This document shows, piece after piece, positions 16,338 to 23,843 of a stretch of DNA of 64,000 bases. The notes under the pieces are model-generated. The model saw nothing but the letters and a program-made list of their open reading frames with translations. It searched no databases and was not told the DNA's origin. How positions within the stretch are numbered: position 1 is the stretch's first letter; every line of letters starts with the position of its first letter. The translations under genes and the position numbers were made by a program. The DNA is taken from positions 1-64,000 of the forward strand of contig NZ_FUWJ01000011.1 of the NCBI RefSeq assembly GCF_900167455.1, written 5' to 3'. Source of the stretch: Enhydrobacter aerosaccus. Its GTDB lineage: Bacteria > Pseudomonadota > Alphaproteobacteria > Reyranellales > Reyranellaceae.

Positions 16338-16703
16338 TTACTGCCAGTAGCCCGGGGTCCATCCCCACTGGTCGTCCTTCAGGCTCCAATCGCCATTGGT
16401 CCAGACCGAGGTCGGATAGGGCCGCTCGACCCAGTTGCCCGGCAACCAGGTGAAGGAGCCGTCGCTGGGGCTGGCCGTATAGCTCCAGTGATAATGGCCG
16501 GGATTCCACACGAAGTGGCCTTCCGGCGCGGCCGGCTTGGGCGGAACGGCCTCGGCTTGCGGCGGCGGCGGCTTCACCGGCGACACGATGGCGACCGGCG
16601 GCTTGGGTGGGCGCGGCGCCGCGGTCGCCACGGGCGTCTGGCTCTGCTGATTGCAAGCGGTCAGGACAATAGCTGCCAGGAACAGCGTCCCAATGCGTCT
16701 CAT
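16338..16703 (-). CDS. Lipoprotein with tryptophan-rich WxxGxW-type repeats
   Basis: The 121-residue protein starts with a lipoprotein signal (MRRIGTLFLAAIVLTAC), giving acylation at Cys17. A Pro/Lys-rich linker (about residues 27-60) follows, then repeats built on W-PG-YHW, W-PGNWV, WTNGDW and WGWTPGYW, the pattern of YXWGXW/BcpO-like periplasmic proteins of unknown role. The ATG at 16703 has GGGGG eight bases upstream; a TTG five codons earlier is less likely. Outer-membrane or periplasmic location is inferred from the lipobox. Confidence 0.8.
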   Translation of the reverse strand: MRRIGTLFLAAIVLTACNQQSQTPVATAAPRPPKPPVAIVSPVKPPPPQAEAVPPKPAAPEGHFVWNPGHYHWSYTASPSDGSFTWLPGNWVERPYPTSVWTNGDWSLKDDQWGWTPGYWQ

Positions 16704-16794
16704 CGCAAGATCCCCCAAATTGCTCGACTACTTGTTTGCGGCACACGATCGCCGATGCCAATCGACCTGCATCAACAGTTCCGCGGCGCGTCCG

Positions 16795-17736
16795 TCAAGG
16801 GCGATCGTCTCCGGCTCCGCCCTCGGTCTTGCCGTCCCGCAGCGAAGTGGCGCCGTACTGCTTCTGCCGCTCGACCTGCTGGCCGAGCTCAGTCAGCACC
16901 GGGACGCTGCGCAGCGCCTCGTCGACCGCGAGCATGCCGATGATGTTGTAGCCATTGTCGACATGAACGATCTCGCCGGTGATGCCCTGGCCGAGATCGC
17001 TGATCAGGCTGAGGGCGGCGCGGCCGACATCCTCGATCGTCGTGTTGCGCTTGAGCGGCGCGTTGAGCTCGGCCCACTTGATGAGGTGGCGCATGCCGGA
17101 GATGCCGTTCGAGGCCAGCGTCTTGATCGGTCCGGCCGAGATCGCGTTGACGCGGATGTTCAGCGCGCCGAGATCGGCGGCGAGATAGCGCACGCTCGCT
17201 TCCAGCGCCGCCTTGGCCACGCCCATGACATTGTAGTTCGGCACGACGCGTTCGGCGCCATAGTAGGTGAGGGTGAGAAGGCTGCCGCCGGCCGTCATCA
17301 GCGGGGCAACGCGCTGGGCCACGGCGGTGAAGCTGTAGCAGGAGATGTCCAACGCGGTGGTGAAGTTGCTGCGGCTGGTGCGGACATAGGGACCAAGCAG
17401 CTCGTTCTTGTCGGAGTAGGAGATGGCGTGCACGACGAAGTCGATCGGCGCACCCTGCCAGCGCTGACCGAGATCGGCGACCATGCGATCGATATCCTCG
17501 TCGGAAGCGACATCGCACGACAGCAGTTCTATCTTGCCAAGCTCCTGCGTCAGGGCCCTGACTCGTTTGCCCACGGCTTCGTTTGGATAGGAGAAGGCCA
17601 AGGTGGCGCCTTGGGCGGCGGCGATCTTCGCGATGCCCCAGGCAAGCGAGCGTTCGTTTGCCAGGCCCATGATCAGGCCGCGTTTTCCGGCCAGCAGTCC
17701 GAGGGGTGTTGCAGCGATGTCCGGCATGAGCTCCAT
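16795..17736 (-). CDS. fabI: Enoyl-[acyl-carrier-protein] reductase, NADH-dependent
   Basis: FabI reduces trans-2-enoyl-ACP in the last step of fatty-acid elongation. The 313-residue protein has the SDR nucleotide motif GLANERSLAWGIA, then Tyr158, Tyr168 and Lys175 with the spacing of E. coli Tyr146, Tyr156 and Lys163 (YYGAERVVPNYNVMGVAK), and SAGPIKTLASNGI. It extends about 45 residues past the usual C-terminus with a charged tail (QVERQKQYGATSL). It stands alone, without other fab genes. The triclosan-pocket motifs look normal. Confidence 0.93.
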   Translation of the reverse strand: MELMPDIAATPLGLLAGKRGLIMGLANERSLAWGIAKIAAAQGATLAFSYPNEAVGKRVRALTQELGKIELLSCDVASDEDIDRMVADLGQRWQGAPIDFVVHAISYSDKNELLGPYVRTSRSNFTTALDISCYSFTAVAQRVAPLMTAGGSLLTLTYYGAERVVPNYNVMGVAKAALEASVRYLAADLGALNIRVNAISAGPIKTLASNGISGMRHLIKWAELNAPLKRNTTIEDVGRAALSLISDLGQGITGEIVHVDNGYNIIGMLAVDEALRSVPVLTELGQQVERQKQYGATSLRDGKTEGGAGDDRP

Positions 17737-17795
17737 CGACTCAAAACATGTCCAGTGTCGCTGCCCGCTTTACAGCATTCGGTGAAAACTCCACT

Positions 17796-18617
17796 TCACG
17801 TTTGGTTACGATTTGTGTCGGTCGTGGCATCGTCGTCGGCCGCGGACGGGAACAAGGCGCGCGCACGGGAAGGAACGTGCTCGAGGAAGCCGGGCCCGAA
17901 TACCAGCCGGCGCTGCCCGGATTTCCTGAAATTGACCGGATCCCGATACCAGTCACGAGCATAGGTCGCGTAGATCATGGGACGCGCCTGCGATGACAGG
18001 TTCGGCGTGCCACTGTGATGCAGGCGGAAATCCCACAGCAGGCCCGAGCCGACGGGGACAACGGGCATCGCCGCGCGCGCGTCGTCCTGCGGCTGCTGCC
18101 AGCGATGGCTTCCCGGTACGATCGCAGTCGTGCCGTGCTGTTCATTCATCTCGATCAACGGCAGGGCGAAGGTCAGGGCATGCGCCGGCAACAGGGCGGA
18201 GATGTCGGCGTTGAAGAGTGGCGGTCCATCGGGATGAAGGCGCTGGGCTTCCGATCCGCTCAAGGAAACGATGGCGCCGAAGGCTTCCAGGATGGCATCT
18301 GCATCGAGCACTGCCTGCACCACGGCCATGACAAAGGGATTCGCATAGACGAGCGGGTTCGCGAAACCACCGGACAAGGCAACCGGCACCATGAAGCGCC
18401 GGCCACTGACACGCAGCGATTCGAGGCGCTCATGCTCCTGCAGGTAGTGAGCGTAGTTCTTCTCGAACTCGTGGCGCAGCGCCTGGACCATCGCGTCCGG
18501 CAGGATGTGGTCGAGAAGGGCGTAGCCATGCCGGATGAAGCAGTCGCAGGCATGGCGGATCTGTTCGCAGCCGGCCAATGTCTCCGGCGCCAGACCGGCG
18601 CAATCGATTCGAATCAT
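17796..18617 (-). CDS. Phytanoyl-CoA dioxygenase (PhyH) family Fe(II)/2-oxoglutarate oxygenase, divergent from the lasso cluster
   Basis: The 273-residue protein has the PhyH layout: GYALLDHILPDAMVQALRHEFE near the N-terminus and, in the double-stranded helix, GTTAIVPGSHRWQQ followed by LLWDFRLHHSGTPNLSSQARPMIYATY, which supplies the distal His and the 2-oxoglutarate Arg. The proximal HxD is not the standard form; FNADISALLP occupies its place, so metal binding is not assured. The ATG at 18617 lies 72 bases from the divergent kinase start, and the two may share a control region. It could be a tailoring enzyme for the lasso peptide, but that is inference. Confidence 0.7.
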   Translation of the reverse strand: MIRIDCAGLAPETLAGCEQIRHACDCFIRHGYALLDHILPDAMVQALRHEFEKNYAHYLQEHERLESLRVSGRRFMVPVALSGGFANPLVYANPFVMAVVQAVLDADAILEAFGAIVSLSGSEAQRLHPDGPPLFNADISALLPAHALTFALPLIEMNEQHGTTAIVPGSHRWQQPQDDARAAMPVVPVGSGLLWDFRLHHSGTPNLSSQARPMIYATYARDWYRDPVNFRKSGQRRLVFGPGFLEHVPSRARALFPSAADDDATTDTNRNQT

Positions 18618-18689
18618 CCCTGCGGCCCGGCCTCCAGAATCCAGGTGCGTTGTGTCCCGTGAGACCGTATCAACATCGGTGATGCGCGA

Positions 18690-19712
18690 ATGTCTGGCAA
18701 GGCAGGATCGTATCGGACACTGCGGTTGACCAAGGGCAATGTCGCTGGGAACGCCATCGTGACGGGCTTCCGTCGTTACCGGATCTACGGCCTGCTGGTG
18801 GAGAGCGCGTTTCCGCTGTCGTCCGTTCCGGAGGTGCGGGACGAGACCGAAGCGCCGGCCATCCGGCTGATGCTGGGAACGCCGGACTATTTCGACGCGC
18901 ATCGGCCGAATGGGCCAGCCGATCCGCTGGACTGGGTTCACCACGCAGTGCTGCCGGACGGAAGTGTCTACATGGGGGCGGAGGGCGTTTTCGAGACCGT
19001 GATTTCAGCCGATGGCCGCTCCGCCATATGCGCGCGCCTGGGCGACGTCGACATGCGGTCGTTCGAGGCAAACCTCGTCAACTTCGTCCTGAGTGCCGCG
19101 CTCACCCTACGCGGCGAGGAGCCGCTGCATTCGACCGCAGTCAGCTTCGACGGGGCGGTTGTCGGGCTACTCGGTCTCAGCGGCGCCGGCAAGTCGACGC
19201 TGGCGGCTTTCCTGATCAGCCAGGGCGCCGACCTCGTGACGGACGACATGTTGCGGGTGACCTTCGGCAATGAGGGCGTCTTGGCCTATCCCGGACCGTA
19301 TCGCCTGAAGCTGCTGGGCGATGCCGGACATCGATTGCTTCCGGCCGCCGTGGAGCACGGTCATTTCAATCCGTTGAGCGGCAAGACGATGGTGCAACCG
19401 CGGGCGGTTCCGACGCTGCCGCAGCGGCCGATGCCGTTGGCGGCGCTCTTTCATATCGGGTATGCGGGCGATGCGGCGCCAGACGATCCGGTTCCGGTAT
19501 CGGTCCGTCGTCTTTCCGGCCTCGAGTTGGTCAAGGCGATCATTTCGTCGACGATGGACAATCGATATGCTGATCCGCGGCGGCTCGAGCGGCAGCTTCG
19601 GTTCGCGGCCGAGATGGCGGACAGGGTGCCTGTCTATGCCCTGCGCTATCCGAGGAGCTTCGAGGCGATGGACCAGATCGCGCATCTCATCCGGGAGAAG
19701 ATGCAGCCATGA
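18690..19712 (+). CDS. HPr-kinase/phosphorylase-like protein of a lasso-peptide cluster
   Basis: The 340-residue protein has the HprK-type P-loop GLSGAGKST at residues 162-170, followed by LVTDDMLRVTF (Walker-B-like acidic pair). It lacks the HPr-binding signature of true HprK. Relatives sit in lasso clusters; the best-studied phosphorylates the C-terminal Ser of paeninodin. Here it overlaps the B2 gene by four bases, placing it first in the operon. The start is uncertain: the ATG at 18690 has a weak site, while a GTG at 18759 follows GGGAA and sits just before the conserved FRRYRIYGLLVESAFPL. Confidence 0.8.
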   Translation: MSGKAGSYRTLRLTKGNVAGNAIVTGFRRYRIYGLLVESAFPLSSVPEVRDETEAPAIRLMLGTPDYFDAHRPNGPADPLDWVHHAVLPDGSVYMGAEGVFETVISADGRSAICARLGDVDMRSFEANLVNFVLSAALTLRGEEPLHSTAVSFDGAVVGLLGLSGAGKSTLAAFLISQGADLVTDDMLRVTFGNEGVLAYPGPYRLKLLGDAGHRLLPAAVEHGHFNPLSGKTMVQPRAVPTLPQRPMPLAALFHIGYAGDAAPDDPVPVSVRRLSGLELVKAIISSTMDNRYADPRRLERQLRFAAEMADRVPVYALRYPRSFEAMDQIAHLIREKMQP

Positions 19713-20128
19713 GTCGGCTGACGGCGTTTGCCGGCCTGACGGGCGTCGATCGTCGGCTCCTTGTGGAAGCCTTTGCGACTCTTCTGCTTATCCGGATCGC
19801 CTTGCATGCTTGGCGTCTCGAGCGCCTGCGCAAGTGGGCCGCGCGTCCGGGCACGGGCACGGCGCCGCTGGAGCGGATCGTGTGGGCGGTACGGACGGCG
19901 TCGCGTCATTTGCCGGGCACGACCTGCCTGTGCTCGGCCCTGTCGTTGCAGCGCATGCTCTCGTCGCGGGGATATGGCTCCGCCTTGCATATCGGTGTCA
20001 GCCGGAACGGCGAGCGCTTCGGTGCCCATGCCTGGTTGGTGCGGGACGGAGAGGTGCTGATCGGCGAGCGCGAGGCGGCGGATTATACGTTTCTGACTGC
20101 CTGGGCGGCGGGCGACTCGTCGAGCTGA
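19709..20128 (+). CDS. Lasso peptide biosynthesis B2 protein (leader peptidase)
   Basis: This 139-residue transglutaminase-like cysteine protease removes the leader peptide before ring closure. The catalytic triad is visible: Cys73 in GTTCLCSALSLQRML, His107 in FGAHAWL and Asp113 in VRDGEV. A hydrophobic stretch near the N-terminus (AFATLLLIRIAL) is common in the family. It starts within the stop of the kinase gene and ends two bases before the cyclase GTG, so translation is coupled. It depends on a separate B1 protein for leader binding, which is encoded downstream. Confidence 0.9.
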   Translation: MSRLTAFAGLTGVDRRLLVEAFATLLLIRIALHAWRLERLRKWAARPGTGTAPLERIVWAVRTASRHLPGTTCLCSALSLQRMLSSRGYGSALHIGVSRNGERFGAHAWLVRDGEVLIGEREAADYTFLTAWAAGDSSS

Positions 20129-20130
20129 GC

Positions 20131-21963
20131 GTGTTCGCCGCTGTATTCGATATCCAGGGTGCATCGCTCCCGACGGAATGGATGCGGCCGCAGTCGCGGC
20201 ATGCGGTCGGTGTCGAGAGGGACACACCGATGATCGTGTCGCTTGGCCGGGCGCGCCAAGCCGCTTTCCTGTGCCGGTCCGACGACACGTCGACTATCGA
20301 CGGCGAGGCTTGTTCCATCGAGGCATATGCCGAGCGCTTCTGGATCGTCGGTCGGGTCCGGCTGGACGGCCGTTCCGATCTGAAGGCACGGCTTGCAGCG
20401 CAGGGCGAGGATATCGAGACGGCATCCGATGCGATGCTTTGTCTACGCGCCTATGCCGCCTGGGGCGAGCGCTTCACCGATTTCATCTCGGGCGATCTGG
20501 CCTTTGCGATCTGGGATGGCGCCAAGGAGCACCTGCTGGCCGTGCGCGACCAGTTGGGAAAGCGTTCGCTGTTTCATGCTCGAACGGGTTCGACCTGGCT
20601 GATCAGCGATTCGCTCGACTGGATCGCGGATCGCCTGCCGACAGCGGTCGCGTTCGACGATTACTGGATTGCAGATTTCTTGACGGTCGGCTTCTCGCAG
20701 GAGGTCGAGCGGACGGTCTATCGCGACATCCATCGACTCGCGCCGGCGCACCTGCTCTGCCTGAGCGATGCCGGTCCGTCGTTGCGCAAGTACTGGCGAC
20801 TCGAAGTCGAGGAGCCGCTCTATCTTCCCCGTGCCGCCGACTACGGCGACCGCTATCGCGAGTTGCTGTCGAAAGCGATTGCCGATCGGTTGCCCAGCGG
20901 GCGGATCGGCATCGCGATGAGCGGCGGGCTCGACTCGACCACGATGGCCGCGTGTGCCGTCGAGCTTTGCCGCGATCGCTCGCGCATCGTGGCGGAATGC
21001 GAGCAGTATCAGGAGCTGACGGAGAGCCGGGAAGGCTATTACGCGGGCCTTGTCGCGCAGCGCCTTGGTATCGAGCTCCAGCTCGTGAAGGCCGACGACC
21101 TCGTTTACGATCCGCACTGGCAGTCGCGCGCTCTTTGGCATGACGAGCCCACCGTCTATTTCGTCAACGCGCAGAACTGCCGCGCGCTTTATGGCCAGTT
21201 GGCCGGCTGGGCGTCGGTCTGGTTCGACGGCGAGGGGCCGGACAACGCGCTCACCTTCGATCGTGATGCCTATTTCCATTGGCTGTGGCGACGCGGTTCC
21301 TGGGGAAGGCTGGCGGGTTCGGCCTTGCAGTATGCCTGGATCAAGGGAGCGGAGGGCTGGAGAGCCAGCCTGCAGCGCCGTCTAGGGCGGAGCGCGGAGC
21401 GGCCGCGAGCGGCGGTTGGATCGATACCGTCCTGGCTGAGCGGCGACTTCGTCGCCCGTTGTCATCTCGCCGAGCGCCTGCGGGATCTGGGACAGAGACC
21501 CGAGAGCTCCCATCCCTGGCATCCCGAGGCCATCGCCTCCTTCACCAGTCCGATCTGGGCGCGCTACTTCGACGACTTCCGCTTTTACCAATCCCTGGCG
21601 CCCTGCGTCTGGCGCCACCCCTATCTCGATCTGCGGGTCCTCCAGTTCATGCTGTCCGTGCCGCCCGTGCCCTGGGCCTGGAAGAAGCGCCTGGTTCGCG
21701 TCGCCATGCGCGGTCGCTTGCCCGACGAAGTTCTCTACCGGGAAAAGACGGCGCTGGTCGGGGCCGGCCAGGCCGGCCTGATCCGCCGCCATGGCCTTCC
21801 GGAGATTGCGAGCGTCAGCCCGCTCGACTCCTATATCGATTGGCGAGCCCTGCGGGCGGACCAACTATCCGACGGCGAGATCGATACGGCGATTGCCTCG
21901 CATGCGCTGGCGCATTGGTTTGCGCTCAGGCAGCAAAAACATTGCAGTGCAAGTGTGATTTGA
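20131..21963 (+). CDS. Lasso peptide cyclase (asparagine synthetase B-like C protein)
   Basis: The 610-residue enzyme adenylates an Asp or Glu side chain of the core and lets the new N-terminus attack it, forming the macrolactam. The ATP-pyrophosphatase loop MSGGLDSTTMAA is near residue 268, and the C-terminal asparagine-synthetase domain follows. The N-terminal glutaminase-like domain (VFAAVFDIQGASL) lacks the catalytic Cys at position 2, as expected for cyclases that do not use glutamine. The GTG at 20131 is two bases after the B2 stop; longer in-frame extension upstream overlaps B2 and is rejected. Confidence 0.9.
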   Translation: MFAAVFDIQGASLPTEWMRPQSRHAVGVERDTPMIVSLGRARQAAFLCRSDDTSTIDGEACSIEAYAERFWIVGRVRLDGRSDLKARLAAQGEDIETASDAMLCLRAYAAWGERFTDFISGDLAFAIWDGAKEHLLAVRDQLGKRSLFHARTGSTWLISDSLDWIADRLPTAVAFDDYWIADFLTVGFSQEVERTVYRDIHRLAPAHLLCLSDAGPSLRKYWRLEVEEPLYLPRAADYGDRYRELLSKAIADRLPSGRIGIAMSGGLDSTTMAACAVELCRDRSRIVAECEQYQELTESREGYYAGLVAQRLGIELQLVKADDLVYDPHWQSRALWHDEPTVYFVNAQNCRALYGQLAGWASVWFDGEGPDNALTFDRDAYFHWLWRRGSWGRLAGSALQYAWIKGAEGWRASLQRRLGRSAERPRAAVGSIPSWLSGDFVARCHLAERLRDLGQRPESSHPWHPEAIASFTSPIWARYFDDFRFYQSLAPCVWRHPYLDLRVLQFMLSVPPVPWAWKKRLVRVAMRGRLPDEVLYREKTALVGAGQAGLIRRHGLPEIASVSPLDSYIDWRALRADQLSDGEIDTAIASHALAHWFALRQQKHCSASVI

Positions 21964-22047
21964 TGTTGGAGATGGCGATGGATGGCGGTACAAAGCGCCG
22001 ATTCGCTGGGCGGTTATCGATTGTCGTCGTGAAATGGGCAGGGAAGC

Positions 22048-22335
22048 TTGGCTGAGGAAATTGAAGGATCGTCGGTCTTCAGGCGCTCGGCCGGGCAGGT
22101 CTCCTGCACCATAAACGGCGAAGTGGCGATCCTGAGCCTGGAAAAGGCTGTCTACTTCGGCTTGCAGGGCGCCGGCGTCCAGATCTGGGAGGCGCTCGAA
22201 CAACCCCGCTCGGTCGACGACCTTTGTCGGTCCGTCATGTCCGAATTCGAAGTTTCGCCGGAGCAGTGCCGGAAGGACGTCGTGCGGCTGCTGGCAGAGA
22301 TGCGGAAAGAGGGCTTGGTGGAGAGCGTCGACTGA
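22048..22335 (+). CDS. PqqD-like lasso peptide B1 protein (RiPP recognition element)
   Basis: The 95-residue protein is a stand-alone PqqD-fold RiPP recognition element that holds the leader peptide and delivers it to B2. It shows the expected strand pattern (VSCTINGEVAILSLEKAVYFGLQGAGVQIWEALEQ) and the closing helices (VDDLCRSVMSEFEVSPEQCRKDVVRLLAEM). The start is TTG with GGGAAG just upstream, an inference since no ATG fits. It precedes the precursor gene by 58 bases. Confidence 0.88.
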   Translation: MAEEIEGSSVFRRSAGQVSCTINGEVAILSLEKAVYFGLQGAGVQIWEALEQPRSVDDLCRSVMSEFEVSPEQCRKDVVRLLAEMRKEGLVESVD

Positions 22336-22364
22336 CCTCGCGATCGAGGTCATCGTGCTATATT
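22335..22364 (+). promoter_or_regulatory. Hairpin and possible promoter just upstream of the lasso precursor
   Basis: ACCTCG-CGAT-CGAGGT (22335-22350) is a perfect six-pair inverted repeat with a four-base loop starting at the B1 stop codon. A TATATT box follows at 22359-22364, 30 bases before the precursor ATG. No good -35 box is found at the right distance, so promoter status is weak. Such a site could raise precursor expression above that of the enzymes or stabilise its transcript. Confidence 0.35.
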
Positions 22365-22393
22365 GTACGAAATCATTCGAAAGGCCGGACAAC

Positions 22394-22609
22394 ATGGATC
22401 AGGCAGTAGAGACGAAACAGGATGCTCCGGCCCTGGAACAGACCGGAGCGAAGAAGCCCTACCAGGCGCCGGCTCTGACGCGCTGGGGCAGCCTGAAGGA
22501 CCTGACGATGGCGGTCGGCCCCGTCGGGGCGCCCGATTGGGGCTATCGCACCAAGTTCCGGTACACCGGCCGTGGCGGCCTCCACGTCGCGGGTACACCC
22601 AAGCATTAA
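22394..22609 (+). CDS. Lasso peptide precursor
   Basis: The 71-residue peptide has the leader motif YxxPxLxxxGxxxxLT exactly: Tyr23, Pro26, Leu28, Gly32, Leu37, Thr38 (YQAPALTRWGSLKDLT), the segment B1 proteins bind. If Thr38 is the usual penultimate leader residue, the core starts at Ala40 and has 32 residues. Asp48 is the only acidic residue after the leader, at core position 9, giving a nine-residue ring AVGPVGAPD. If Gly42 is first, the ring has seven. The tail (WGYRTKFRYTGRGGLHVAG) is long, basic and aromatic. It ends in His, not Ser. The ATG at 22394 was preferred to an in-frame one at 22355. Confidence 0.88.
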   Translation: MDQAVETKQDAPALEQTGAKKPYQAPALTRWGSLKDLTMAVGPVGAPDWGYRTKFRYTGRGGLHVAGTPKH

Positions 22610-22665
22610 GCGCGTCATCGGTCGACATTTTCCAGAGAGGGCAGGTTGCGCTGACCGCCTGCGGG

Positions 22666-23832
22666 ATGGCTTCCGTGGCCGAGCATCGAGAGGGTGAGCG
22701 AGAATTCGCGCTTCTGTGCTTGGCGGTGCGGCCGCAACCTGACTTCGACGGACTCAAAACCATCCTGCAGCAGGGGGTCGACGAGTCCGTCCTGCTTCGG
22801 CTCGCGGAAAGGCATGGCGTTCGGCCGGGACTCATCCAATCCCTGGCGGCGCTATCGTGGGAACGGGTTCCTCGGCCGGTCCGTCAGGAACTCGAAGCCT
22901 TCCAACATCGCCACCTGATCCGGACGCTTGCCCTGGCGAACGAATTGCGCGGGGTCGCCGCTTTGCTCGGCACAAGCGGCATCGCCTTTGCCGCCTTCAA
23001 GGGGCCGACGCTGGCCCTCTCGCTCTATGGCGGTGTGGCGGCGCGTGAATATGGCGACATCGATATCATCGTCCGCGAAGACCGGGTAGCAGACGCCGAA
23101 CGCCAGCTGAAGACACTGGGTTATCACCTGCCGGGCGACGACCCGGCCTATCGCCATGCCTTCCTGGGTTATCAGCGCCAATACGAGCTGGTACGCGACG
23201 ACACCGAGAGCGCGATCGACCTGCATTGGGCTTTCAGCGGCAGCCACGTCCCCTTTCCGCTCGCGACCGACGAGATCTGGTCCGGCCTGCAACCCGTGCC
23301 GATCGGTGGACGGGACATTCCGACGCTTCAAGGGCCCGAACTGGCGCTCCTGTTGGCGGGGCACGGCACCAAGGAGCGCTGGGGCTGCCTCAAGTGGGTG
23401 TGCGATTTCGCCTTGCTGATGGATCGTCATCCGGATCTCGACTGGATGGCTGTCCATCGACGCGCCGCTCAGCATGACTGCGGCGATGCCGTGCTGCTCG
23501 GCTGCGCCATGGCGCGCGACGTGCTGGAGCAGCCCGTGCCGTCTGCGCTCGACGCGCAGCTTACCGCCAGCAAACGGGTGAGGTCGCTCAGCCGCTTGCT
23601 GGTCGAGCGCTTGCAGGAAGGACCGTGGCCGGCCGGCGAGCCGGAGAATTTCACGGACTTCGATCTGTGCGAGAGGCCGCTCGACAGGGTGAAGGCGACG
23701 CTGAAGATCGTGTTCACACCAACCGGCAGCGACCATGCCGCGATGCCGCTGCCGCAGGCCCTGTGGCCGGCCTACTACCTGACGCGGCCTTTCCGGCTCG
23801 CCTCGCGGCTGTTGACGCGCAGCCGGCCGTAG
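22666..23832 (+). CDS. Nucleotidyltransferase-family protein (NTP_transf_5-like) at the end of the lasso cluster
   Basis: The 388-residue protein has a nucleotidyltransferase-like core: FKGPTLALSLYGGVAAREYGDIDIIV, which supplies the GD-D acidic pattern of the fold, then SAIDLHWAF. Proteins of this family recur next to lasso clusters with HprK-like kinases; their reaction is unknown, nucleotidyl transfer to the peptide or a partner being one idea. The ATG at 22666 is followed by a normal start; a TTG at 22645 behind AGAGAGGG is an alternative. It is 56 bases after the precursor and likely co-transcribed. Confidence 0.75.
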   Translation: MASVAEHREGEREFALLCLAVRPQPDFDGLKTILQQGVDESVLLRLAERHGVRPGLIQSLAALSWERVPRPVRQELEAFQHRHLIRTLALANELRGVAALLGTSGIAFAAFKGPTLALSLYGGVAAREYGDIDIIVREDRVADAERQLKTLGYHLPGDDPAYRHAFLGYQRQYELVRDDTESAIDLHWAFSGSHVPFPLATDEIWSGLQPVPIGGRDIPTLQGPELALLLAGHGTKERWGCLKWVCDFALLMDRHPDLDWMAVHRRAAQHDCGDAVLLGCAMARDVLEQPVPSALDAQLTASKRVRSLSRLLVERLQEGPWPAGEPENFTDFDLCERPLDRVKATLKIVFTPTGSDHAAMPLPQALWPAYYLTRPFRLASRLLTRSRP

Positions 23833-23843
23833 CGACGGCGGCG

